64,000 bases of DNA from Mariprofundus micogutta (GTDB lineage: Bacteria > Pseudomonadota > Zetaproteobacteria > Mariprofundales > Mariprofundaceae), in assembly GCF_001895085.1 (NCBI RefSeq), contig NZ_BDFD01000007.1:50465-114464 (forward strand), in the 5' to 3' direction. Position 1 is the first letter of the stretch; each line of letters starts with the position of its first letter. Position numbers and translations under genes: made by a program. This document shows, piece by piece, positions 18,547 through 26,879 of the stretch. The notes under the pieces were generated by a model. It worked only from the letters and a program-made list of their open reading frames with translations. It ran no database searches and was not told the DNA's origin.

Positions 18547-19512
18547 ATGTTACTGGCAATCGCCGCAGTTATCGTTGGTGTCGCTTTATTGGTATGGGGT
18601 GCTGACCGTTTCGTAGACGGGGCCGCTTCAGTAGCCAGAAACCTGCGCGTGCCACCTCTGGTGATCGGCCTGACCATTGTAAGCCTCGGCACCAGCCTAC
18701 CTGAAATGATTGTCGCAGCCATGGCTGCACTGGATGGCAACAGAAACCTCGGCATCGGCAATGTGATCGGCTCCAATATCGCCAACATCGCCCTGGTACT
18801 GGGCATCACGGCCCTGATCATTCCGCTCGCTGTAAAATCCATGACATTACGCCGTGAAATGCCGGTATTGTTTATGATCACCTTCCTTGCCTTTGCCCTG
18901 ATGTCCGATGGCGAGCTGAATTTTATGGATGGCATCATTCTGGCAATCAGTCTGATTCTACTGCTCATCTGGATTACCAGCATTGGCCTGAAAGACAGGC
19001 ATGACCCGCTGGTTGAGGAGTTCACCGAATCACTGCCGGAGGCCATGACTATGGGGCAGTCGGTGATGTGGTTTATCGTAGGCCTTGTCCTGCTCATTAT
19101 CAGTTCACGCATGGTAGTTTGGGGTGCGGTTGAAATTGCCCAATATTTCGGTGTCAGCGATCTGATCATAGGCCTGACCATTGTCGCCATTGGCACGAGC
19201 CTGCCGGAACTGGTGGCATCCATTGCCGGGGCATTGAAAGATGAAGCGGATCTGGCAATCGGTAATGTCATCGGATCCAATATGTTCAATCTGCTGGCCG
19301 TACTTGCCATGCCTGCACTGATTCATCCGGGCGCATTCGCTCAGGATGCCTTGATGCGCGATTTTCCCATCATGCTGGGCTTTACCATTGCGCTGTTTGT
19401 TGTCTCCTTCGGACTGCGCAAGGAGGGTGGCGTCATCAACCGCTTTGAAGGTGGTCTGCTTGTCTCCGGCTTTGCCGGTTATTTGTACCTGCTCTATCTG
19501 CAATCCGTCTGA
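18547..19512 (+). CDS. Calcium/sodium antiporter, CaCA family (YrbG-like)
   Basis: A ten-segment inner-membrane exchanger made of two inverted alpha repeats. Each repeat carries the signature GTSLPE followed by GNVIGSN: first near residues 56-80, second near 217-245. A short acidic cytosolic loop lies between them. YrbG-type proteins exchange Ca2+ or Na+ for protons or Na+. The gene is 109 bases after purC and ends 13 bases from the convergent KefB-like gene. Confidence 0.9.
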   Translation: MLLAIAAVIVGVALLVWGADRFVDGAASVARNLRVPPLVIGLTIVSLGTSLPEMIVAAMAALDGNRNLGIGNVIGSNIANIALVLGITALIIPLAVKSMTLRREMPVLFMITFLAFALMSDGELNFMDGIILAISLILLLIWITSIGLKDRHDPLVEEFTESLPEAMTMGQSVMWFIVGLVLLIISSRMVVWGAVEIAQYFGVSDLIIGLTIVAIGTSLPELVASIAGALKDEADLAIGNVIGSNMFNLLAVLAMPALIHPGAFAQDALMRDFPIMLGFTIALFVVSFGLRKEGGVINRFEGGLLVSGFAGYLYLLYLQSV

Positions 19513-19525
19513 ATTATAACAGGCC

Positions 19526-21190
19526 CTAAATCGAATACTCCCCTGCCGGGCTACCCAGATGATATCTTTTCAGCATATCAGAGTTAAGCATCTGGTCGCT
19601 GCCAAAAGTGTCGGCCACCACTTCCGTTGCGCCTGCCTGATAGAGTTGATACAGGTGAATCTCTTTGCGTGTCCTGACAAATATCGGTATTTCAGGGTAA
19701 ACAGCGCGCACACGTGAAATAATTTTCGTGACCGTATTGAAATCAATCATGCTGACCACCAGCGCCGACGCACGCCCCAGACCACAGGCATGTAACAGCT
19801 CCAGAGAACCTGCATCACCATAAGATACAGGCTGTTTCTCAGCCATGCCTTTTTGCACCAGTTCCGAATCCAGATCTATGGCCATACATGGAATATGATG
19901 CTCGGATAAATAATCCACAGAGTGCTGGCCTACCCTGCCAAAACCACAAACAATCACGTGATGGTTCAGCGAATGAGATCTGCCCTCTATTTGATCCTTG
20001 ATCTCCTGTCGGCTTTTTTCGACAGAGCGGGGTAATAACCGGGATGTAATTTCGCCATTGTAGCGAATAATGATTGGTGCCAGCGCCATACTGAACAGCA
20101 TGGCTGCCAGCAGAATCTGTCCTTCATCCGGACGAAGGACTTCGCCATCCATAGCCAGAATCAGAATGGCAAAACCGAATTCGCCGCCATGTGCCAAAAT
20201 AAGCCCGGTACGCATGGACACAGCCCCATTCCAGCCCCCCATGCGACAAAAGCCTGCAATCAGCAGTAATTTACACAGTAACAGAGCTGCAAACAGAGCC
20301 AGCACCAGAGGCCATGTTTCCGGCAACACCGAAATATCCAGCATCATACCCACGGTAATAAAAAACAGACCCAGCAACACATCCCTGAACGGGCGGATTT
20401 CAGACTCAACCTGATGCCGGTATTCTGTTTCGCTGAGCATGACTCCGGCAAGGAAAGCACCCAATGCAAACGTAAGTCCGATATATCCGGTTAACCATGC
20501 TGAACAGAGCACCACTAACAATACTGTCAGGGTAAACAGCTCGGCGGAGCGGAAGCGGGCCACTTCTTTGAACAAGGGCCTGAGTACCCAGCGCCCGAAG
20601 GCAAAGATAAGCAGCAGTGCCAATATACCTTGCAGCAATGCGGTGAGCACAGTGAGTGTGGATGCCTGCTTTGCTGTATCACTCAGGCTTGCAACCAGAA
20701 TCAGAAATGGCACCACCATCAGATCCTGAAACAGCAGGATGCCAATACTGTTGCGACCATGCCGCGTATGCAGTTCAACCTGATCAGCCAACTGCTTGGT
20801 GACCAGTGCAGTCGATGACATCGCCACCACGCCACCAATCACCAGTGCACTCTCCAGACTCAAACCTAAAACAATCGCCACGGCACTCGTCAGTCCCGCA
20901 GTCAGTAATACCTGCGCACTGCCAAGCCCCAACACGGATGCTTTCATGCGCATCAACACAGAGGTAGAGAACTCCAGACCGATGGTGAACAGCAGAAATA
21001 CAACACCGAATTCCGCAAATGTTCGAATGTGTTCAACATCGTACACCCAGCCCAAGGCGTAAGGACCGATGGCCACACCAACAGCCAGATAACCCAGAAT
21101 AGGCGGCAGCCCCATGCGCAGAAACAGCACAACGACAGTCACGGTTGCAACAAGAATAACCAGTGCGTCGTTTAAATAGCTGATTTCCAT
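19526..21190 (-). CDS. Monovalent cation:proton antiporter-2 with TrkA-N domain (KefB/RosB-like)
   Basis: The membrane domain (about residues 1-385) has CPA2 motifs ILGYLAVGVAIGPYALGW and AMSSTALVTKQL. A cytosolic RCK/TrkA-N domain (about 405-530) has the Rossmann GFGRVGQ and the acidic AIDLD, so activity is probably gated by NAD(H) or a related ligand. The frame is open upstream to 21325, but ATG 21190 has a very strong AGGAGG at the right distance and starts directly with the first membrane segment, giving 554 residues. It is divergent from feoB. Confidence 0.9.
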   Translation of the reverse strand: MEISYLNDALVILVATVTVVVLFLRMGLPPILGYLAVGVAIGPYALGWVYDVEHIRTFAEFGVVFLLFTIGLEFSTSVLMRMKASVLGLGSAQVLLTAGLTSAVAIVLGLSLESALVIGGVVAMSSTALVTKQLADQVELHTRHGRNSIGILLFQDLMVVPFLILVASLSDTAKQASTLTVLTALLQGILALLLIFAFGRWVLRPLFKEVARFRSAELFTLTVLLVVLCSAWLTGYIGLTFALGAFLAGVMLSETEYRHQVESEIRPFRDVLLGLFFITVGMMLDISVLPETWPLVLALFAALLLCKLLLIAGFCRMGGWNGAVSMRTGLILAHGGEFGFAILILAMDGEVLRPDEGQILLAAMLFSMALAPIIIRYNGEITSRLLPRSVEKSRQEIKDQIEGRSHSLNHHVIVCGFGRVGQHSVDYLSEHHIPCMAIDLDSELVQKGMAEKQPVSYGDAGSLELLHACGLGRASALVVSMIDFNTVTKIISRVRAVYPEIPIFVRTRKEIHLYQLYQAGATEVVADTFGSDQMLNSDMLKRYHLGSPAGEYSI

Positions 21191-21308
21191 CACACCTCCT
21201 GGAGCCATAGCCTGATAAAGCGTTTCACTCAAGTATTGCAGAAATTGTATCGATGCGACAGGTGTCGACTTGCCGCGGCCCGGAATCAGAGTAAATTCTG
21301 CCGCGCTT

Positions 21309-23357
21309 ATGCAGGAATCCGACACAATTCAGCCGCTGACATGGCATGAACACATCTACCGCGGCGAAAATCGTCTGCGCGTGGCACTGGTTGGCCAGCA
21401 TAACAGCGGCAAAAGCACCATCTTTCACGCCGTCGCAAGTACCAGTTATCGCACAGGTAAACTGACAGGTACGCACAAACCATATGCGGAATGCCCGGTT
21501 CAGATCGGCGCGGATGAAGTACACCTGGTTGATCTTCCCGACCTGCAATCACTGCGCGATCTGCAGGGTGATGATCTGGAAGCATTGAAATATCTGCTCT
21601 GGGGAGATGCACGTCCGCTGATCTCACGCCATGAGCGCTCTGAACCTCCCGCACCATTTTCACGCCCCGATGTGCTTGTTTATGTGATTGATGCAAGTTC
21701 CCTGCAGCAGAGCCTCGAACTGGCCCTTGAACTGCCTGAGCTGGGTCTGCCTGTCGTAATTGCCTTAAACATGATGGATGAAGCTCACCGGAAAGGTGTG
21801 GAGATTGATAAAGATCTGCTTTCTGAAAAGCTGGGAGTGCCGGTCATCCCAACGGTTGCCCTGAAAGGGCACGGCCTGACCGAGCTGTTTCAGCAGATTT
21901 TAAAAACCGGCAGGAAACCGGTCTGCCCGCTACCACAGCCTGCCAGCCCGCATATCCAGGCATGGGCAAAAAAGCTTCATGAGGCGATTGACCAGCCTGA
22001 AATCAATGAAGCCTTCGCCATGCCCGGCAGTATGCTGACGATGAACCTGCTGGAAAAAGATGCCTATTTTCTCTCAGAGTTTGAAAGTCACTTCCCGGAA
22101 ACCTTGCCTGCCATCAGGGCGCTGCATAGCGAAGCCGATAAAACCCTGCCGCGACCGTTGACCGATGAGGTCCATGCTGATCGCCACCACCGCTCTGTCG
22201 TCCTGTTTGAAGACGTAGCCAGACTGGTTCATAAACCAAAAATAAGCTGGGAAGATCGCCTCGACATGTTATTCCTGCATCCAAGCTGGGGACTGATCGG
22301 CTCACTCAGTGTTTTTGCGGCTGTGCTGTTCATGGTCTTTGAGGTCAGTACAGCGCTGGATGCCATGTCTGCAGCCCGGCTAGCAGATATGGTTTCAGGC
22401 TGGCAGCCGGATACCGCGACCGGTGTGATTGGTCGCGCTGTAGTTGATGGCCTGATTGGCCTGATCGGCATTGTCGTACCTTATATGCTACCGCTGGTAC
22501 TGATGCTGGTGGCTCTGGAAGAGAGTGGCATCATGCACCGCATCGCTTTTGTCGTAGACCGTTTTTTCCATGCCATTGGCCTGCACGGCAAGGTGGCAGT
22601 GCCGTTCCTGCTGGGGCTTGGCTGCAACGTGCCCGCCATTGCTGCAACAAAAGGATTATCCAGCGGCCGTGACCGTGTGGTGTCATCACTCTTGATTACC
22701 TTTGTGCCCTGCTCGGCCCGCTCAGCCATTGTATTAGCGCTGGGGGCCAAATATCTCGGTGTCATGGGTGTATTCCTGCTGTTCACACTGAGTTTGCTGG
22801 TCATTGCGATTCTTGGCCGCCTGTTATCACACCGCTATCCGGAAATAAGCCCTGGCATGATTCAGGAAATCCCGGCTTACGGTTGGCCGAAGATGCAGCC
22901 GCTACTGTCATCCACCTGGAGCCGTACCCGTGACATTCTCACGATTGTTACGCCACTGCTGGTAGGCGGCAGTGTGATTCTTGCCCTGCTGCAATTTGCA
23001 GGCGCCGATCAGATCATCAATACCGCTCTGGCCCCGGTTACTGTCTGGGCGCTGGGTCTGCCAGCTGTGCTCGGTGTACCTATTCTGTTCGGTGTATTAA
23101 GGAAAGAGCTGTCTTTGGTGATGATATATCAGGCACTGGGGACCTTTGAAGTCGGGCAGGTACTGGACAGTATTCAGATCACCACTTTCCTCGTTTTCCT
23201 GCTCTTCTACATTCCCTGCGTCTCCACCTTTGCCGTGATGCTGAAAGTGATCGGCCGCAAGGAGGCATTCTTCTCTATTGCCCTCTCCATCGGCGTGGCG
23301 TTGATTGTTGCCCTGATCACCCGCTTTTTCCTGACCGGCATGCATGGACTGACCTAG
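21309..23357 (+). CDS. feoB: Divergent ferrous iron transporter FeoB
   Basis: Imports Fe(II) across the inner membrane. The N-terminal G domain has G1 GQHNSGKST and G4 NMMD, but G3 reads VDLPD instead of the usual DLPG, and about 20 extra residues lie between G3 and G4. The membrane part keeps both gate motifs, GLGCNVPAI and the Cys-containing VPCSARSA, and a second nucleoside-recognition-like half. No feoA or feoC is next to it. The start is ATG 21309; an in-frame TTG at 21270 is less likely. Length is 682 residues. Confidence 0.85.
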   Translation: MQESDTIQPLTWHEHIYRGENRLRVALVGQHNSGKSTIFHAVASTSYRTGKLTGTHKPYAECPVQIGADEVHLVDLPDLQSLRDLQGDDLEALKYLLWGDARPLISRHERSEPPAPFSRPDVLVYVIDASSLQQSLELALELPELGLPVVIALNMMDEAHRKGVEIDKDLLSEKLGVPVIPTVALKGHGLTELFQQILKTGRKPVCPLPQPASPHIQAWAKKLHEAIDQPEINEAFAMPGSMLTMNLLEKDAYFLSEFESHFPETLPAIRALHSEADKTLPRPLTDEVHADRHHRSVVLFEDVARLVHKPKISWEDRLDMLFLHPSWGLIGSLSVFAAVLFMVFEVSTALDAMSAARLADMVSGWQPDTATGVIGRAVVDGLIGLIGIVVPYMLPLVLMLVALEESGIMHRIAFVVDRFFHAIGLHGKVAVPFLLGLGCNVPAIAATKGLSSGRDRVVSSLLITFVPCSARSAIVLALGAKYLGVMGVFLLFTLSLLVIAILGRLLSHRYPEISPGMIQEIPAYGWPKMQPLLSSTWSRTRDILTIVTPLLVGGSVILALLQFAGADQIINTALAPVTVWALGLPAVLGVPILFGVLRKELSLVMIYQALGTFEVGQVLDSIQITTFLVFLLFYIPCVSTFAVMLKVIGRKEAFFSIALSIGVALIVALITRFFLTGMHGLT

Positions 23358-23446
23358 GGCCTGTTCACAGCAACTACAACTGGAAAAGAAACCAGTCCAT
23401 TTGTTAAGATTCCGCCAGCCTGGAGAAAGGCTCAGAGGAGAAGCAC

Positions 23447-24397
23447 ATGTCAAATCCCATTCATCAATTGAATGAACAGATCGGCCAGCGTATTCTGGGA
23501 CAAGAGAAGCTGATCAATCGCATGCTGATCGCCCTGCTGGCTGACGGACATCTGCTGGTTGAAGGTGCTCCCGGCCTGGCCAAAACAAAAGCGATCAAGG
23601 TGTTATCTGATGGTATCGAAGGCGATTTCCATCGTGTCCAGTTCACCCCCGATCTGCTGCCATCGGATCTGACCGGCACAGAAGTGTACCGGCCACAGGA
23701 TGCCTCTTTTCATTTCCAGGCAGGCCCTCTGTTTCACAACCTGATTCTGGCTGATGAGATTAACCGTTCACCGGCCAAGGTACAGGCAGCTCTGCTCGAA
23801 GCGATGGCCGAGCGCCAGATTACAGTCGGCAAAGTCACCCATACTCTGCCAGAACTGTTTCTGGTTATGGCGACACAGAACCCGATTGAACAGGAAGGCA
23901 CCTATCCACTGCCGGAAGCGCAGCTGGACCGTTTCCTTATGCATGTCACTATCGACTATCCGGACGCTGAAACCGAGAAGGCGATTCTGCGACTGGCCAG
24001 AGGTGAGTTTAATCAGCAGGTTGTGATTGAGCAGTGTGTCACTCAGGCCGATCTATTTGCTGCGCGAAAAGAGGTCATAGGTATGCATATGGCTGAATCG
24101 CTGGAGGATTATATTGTCCACCTGGTCATGGCGACGCGCCAACCGGAAAAATACAGCAAGCAGTTGGCCGACTGGATTCAATATGCCGCCAGTCCGCGGG
24201 CCACGATTGCACTGGATCGCTGCTCACGTGCACATGCATGGTTAAGCGGTCGCGATTATGTAAGTCCGGAAGATATCCAGGCCATTGCTCCGGATGTGTT
24301 ACGCCACCGTCTGCTGCTGAGTTTCGAAGCGGAAGCAGCCGGCATCAGCAGCGATGATGTGATAACCGAACTGCTCGGACGTGTCGCTGTCCCGTAA
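23447..24397 (+). CDS. MoxR-family AAA+ ATPase
   Basis: First gene of the Bat operon. Walker A is GAPGLAKTK (with the MoxR-type GLAKT variant), Walker B is LILADEINRSP, and the sensor segment is ATQNPIEQEGTYPLPEAQLDRF-like. MoxR ATPases are thought to act as chaperones that, with VWA-domain partners, mature or insert metal cofactors or respond to stress. GAGGAG precedes the ATG. The next gene starts on the base after its stop. Confidence 0.93.
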   Translation: MSNPIHQLNEQIGQRILGQEKLINRMLIALLADGHLLVEGAPGLAKTKAIKVLSDGIEGDFHRVQFTPDLLPSDLTGTEVYRPQDASFHFQAGPLFHNLILADEINRSPAKVQAALLEAMAERQITVGKVTHTLPELFLVMATQNPIEQEGTYPLPEAQLDRFLMHVTIDYPDAETEKAILRLARGEFNQQVVIEQCVTQADLFAARKEVIGMHMAESLEDYIVHLVMATRQPEKYSKQLADWIQYAASPRATIALDRCSRAHAWLSGRDYVSPEDIQAIAPDVLRHRLLLSFEAEAAGISSDDVITELLGRVAVP

Positions 24398-25333
24398 ATG
24401 AAACCATTGACCATGCAGCGGCCAAACCCGCTGCAGCCCGAACTGGAATATCTGATTCGCCTGCAACGCCCCGCCGCAACGCTGCAGCTTCGGGAAGGTT
24501 ATCCACGCGCCCTGATGGCAGGAGGTCACCTCTCCCGCTTTCAGGGGCGCGGCATCGAATTTGATGAAGTACGCCCATATCAGCCGGGAGATGATATTCG
24601 TAGCATGGACTGGCGGGTCACCGCACGAACCGGCAAACCGCACACCAAGCTGTTCAGGGAAGAGCGCGAACGACCGGCGCTATTATTGCTGGATATGCGA
24701 CCGGCCATGTTTTTTGCCACGCGAGGCGCATTGAAGGCTGTGATTGCTGCCGAATGCGCCACTCTGCTGGCATGGAGTATCATGCATCATGGGGATCGGG
24801 TCGGCAGCATGTTATTCGATGCAAGTGCTGCAAAAACATCCGCTCTGATTCGGCCTGGCCGTGGCAAGCGATCCGTGATGCGTCTGCTTGGCAATATCGT
24901 CAATCATCCCCAGTGGCAACAGCGAACGAATGGGCAAGGTGCATCACTGTTTTCCGCATTACAGAAAGCTTCGCATGCAGCGCTAACCGGCAGCATGCTG
25001 ATGATAGTCAGTGATGGCAGAGGCATTGATGAGGCCTGTGTCATATTACTCAGGCAGTTGCTGAAGCATCACAATATTGTGTTTGTACTGGTGTACGATC
25101 AGTTTGAGGCGGAGATGACCGATGTCGGTCTCTTGCAGGCTTCCGATGGATATACAGTAAAACAGGCTGATACCGCGAGCCGTGCTGTACGCAATAAGCA
25201 TAGTGAGCGCTTTGCCGAACGGCGCGATGCCCTGCAAAGACTGGATATGCTGCCCGGTTTTTTCCTGATCGAATGTGCCACTACGGATGATCCGTACACT
25301 GCTCTGCAGACCAGACTGGGGATTAGCCGATGA
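24398..25333 (+). CDS. DUF58 domain protein
   Basis: A cytosolic protein of 311 residues with the DUF58 signature, FDEVRPYQPGDDIRSMDW, followed by TARTGKPHTKLFREE. Residues 80-260 look like a von Willebrand-type fold lacking a full metal site. DUF58 proteins always travel with MoxR and Bat proteins and may bridge the ATPase to the membrane VWA proteins. It abuts moxR without a gap; an in-frame ATG at 24413 is an alternative start. Confidence 0.9.
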   Translation: MKPLTMQRPNPLQPELEYLIRLQRPAATLQLREGYPRALMAGGHLSRFQGRGIEFDEVRPYQPGDDIRSMDWRVTARTGKPHTKLFREERERPALLLLDMRPAMFFATRGALKAVIAAECATLLAWSIMHHGDRVGSMLFDASAAKTSALIRPGRGKRSVMRLLGNIVNHPQWQQRTNGQGASLFSALQKASHAALTGSMLMIVSDGRGIDEACVILLRQLLKHHNIVFVLVYDQFEAEMTDVGLLQASDGYTVKQADTASRAVRNKHSERFAERRDALQRLDMLPGFFLIECATTDDPYTALQTRLGISR

Positions 25334-25860
25334 ATGGCATGCCCGTTACGAACAACGCAACTGATCCGCTTGCCGAACTGCGTGATATTCACATGCCTGA
25401 TCCCGTATCGTGGTGGCCTCCCGCTCCCGGCTGGTGGCTGCTGTTCATTTGTACGATATTGCTTACAGGGCTAGTGATCTGGTGGTGGCGCAAGCATGAT
25501 GCTGCCCGCAATCAACCGCTGATAGTGAGCTATTCACGGGATCAGGTTTTAGCGGCTGCCATGCAGGAGTTAAACAGACTTGAACCCGCAACGGGCGTCG
25601 ATGACAACACTGTTGTTGCTGATCTTTCGGCCCTGTTGCGCCGTATTGCCATGCAGCTGGCTGACGAGAAAGAGCAGCAGCTTGTAGCAGGATTAAGCGG
25701 AGAGGCCTGGTTAAACTGGCTGGATTCACAATGGCAGCAGGATAGTTTCTGTCTTGGTGAAGGACGATTACTTCTCGATGCGCCTTACCGGCCATATTCA
25801 ATGCAGGATAGCCGGAGACTGTACGATATCACCCGCCAGTGGCTGGAGGCGCAACGCTGA
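25330..25860 (+). CDS. DUF4381 membrane protein of the Bat operon
   Basis: A 176-residue protein with one membrane segment (about residues 37-56, WWLLFICTILLTGLVIWWW) preceded by the proline/tryptophan-rich DPVSWWPPAPGWW typical of DUF4381. A soluble helical domain follows. The start overlaps the DUF58 stop in ATGA and its stop overlaps the next start by one base, so all these genes are translationally coupled. Function unknown beyond the operon context. Confidence 0.85.
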   Translation: MNGMPVTNNATDPLAELRDIHMPDPVSWWPPAPGWWLLFICTILLTGLVIWWWRKHDAARNQPLIVSYSRDQVLAAAMQELNRLEPATGVDDNTVVADLSALLRRIAMQLADEKEQQLVAGLSGEAWLNWLDSQWQQDSFCLGEGRLLLDAPYRPYSMQDSRRLYDITRQWLEAQR

Positions 25861-26879
25861 TGGCCACCTCCCTATCTCTGACATCGATTTCTCTGGAATT
25901 TCTCTGGGCCCTGTTGCTGCTGCCATTGCCGTTGCTGGTGCGCTTCTGGATGCCCCCTGTATCACAGTCCGGCAATGTGGCATGGGTACCGTTTGCGAGT
26001 GAACTGGAAGCAGGAGACGGCACGAAACCAACATCTGGCAGCAGTTTGCGGCTGGCTTTAGCAGTGATCACCTGGTTATTACTGGTGCTGGCGGCAGCGC
26101 GCCCTGAATGGCAAGGCGATGCGGTGGAATTGCCAGTCAGCGGCCGGGACCTGTTACTAGCTGTGGATATTTCCGGTTCCATGCAGACACAGGATTTCGT
26201 GTTATCCGGACGCCAGACCGACCGGCTGACTGCCACCAAAGCCGTTGCCAATGCCTTTATCAAAAGAAGAGAGGGTGATCGTATCGGCCTGATTCTGTTC
26301 GGCTCCAAAGCCTATGTGCAGACGCCACTGACGTTTGACCGTGATACCGTGAGCATACTGATGAATGAAGCCGTGATCGGTCTGGCGGGTGAGGAAACGG
26401 CTATTGGTGATGCCATTGGTCTGGCTGTAAAACGATTAAAGCAGGGGGAAACAGCTGCGAGTACCGATCAGGTATTGATCCTGTTAACCGACGGGGTGAA
26501 TACCGCCGGTGTAGTCTCTCCCGATCAGGCGGCGGAGTTGGCCGTCAAAGCAGGTCTGACCATCTACACCATCGGTATTGGTGCAGATGCCATGATCGTA
26601 CGCTCCTTTTTCGGTAACCGGCAAGTGAACCCCTCAGCTCAACTGGATGAAAAAACACTGACTCAAATTGCCGAACTGACCGGCGGCAAATATTTCAGAG
26701 CTCGTGATACCGAAGCATTGCAACAGATCTATCGCATCATTGATAAACTTGAGCCGGTGGAAAAAGATGCGCAGATGTTCCGACCCCGTCATGCCCTGTT
26801 CATGTGGCCGCTTGGATTGGCGCTAATGCTGACAGCCGGATTGCTGCTTTCGATGACACCCGTAGTGAGGCGGCGTTGA
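25860..26879 (+). CDS. batA: VWA-domain membrane protein BatA
   Basis: Membrane segments flank a von Willebrand A domain (about residues 85-290) with an intact MIDAS metal site: DISGSM, and LLTDGVNTAG further on. The N-terminal segment LLLLPLPLLVRF and a C-terminal segment near residue 320 place the domain outside the cytoplasm. The frame opens earlier, but the ATG at 25860 overlaps the preceding stop (TGATG) and begins the first membrane helix. BatA is part of the aerotolerance (Bat) system named in Bacteroides. Confidence 0.9.
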   Translation: MATSLSLTSISLEFLWALLLLPLPLLVRFWMPPVSQSGNVAWVPFASELEAGDGTKPTSGSSLRLALAVITWLLLVLAAARPEWQGDAVELPVSGRDLLLAVDISGSMQTQDFVLSGRQTDRLTATKAVANAFIKRREGDRIGLILFGSKAYVQTPLTFDRDTVSILMNEAVIGLAGEETAIGDAIGLAVKRLKQGETAASTDQVLILLTDGVNTAGVVSPDQAAELAVKAGLTIYTIGIGADAMIVRSFFGNRQVNPSAQLDEKTLTQIAELTGGKYFRARDTEALQQIYRIIDKLEPVEKDAQMFRPRHALFMWPLGLALMLTAGLLLSMTPVVRRR

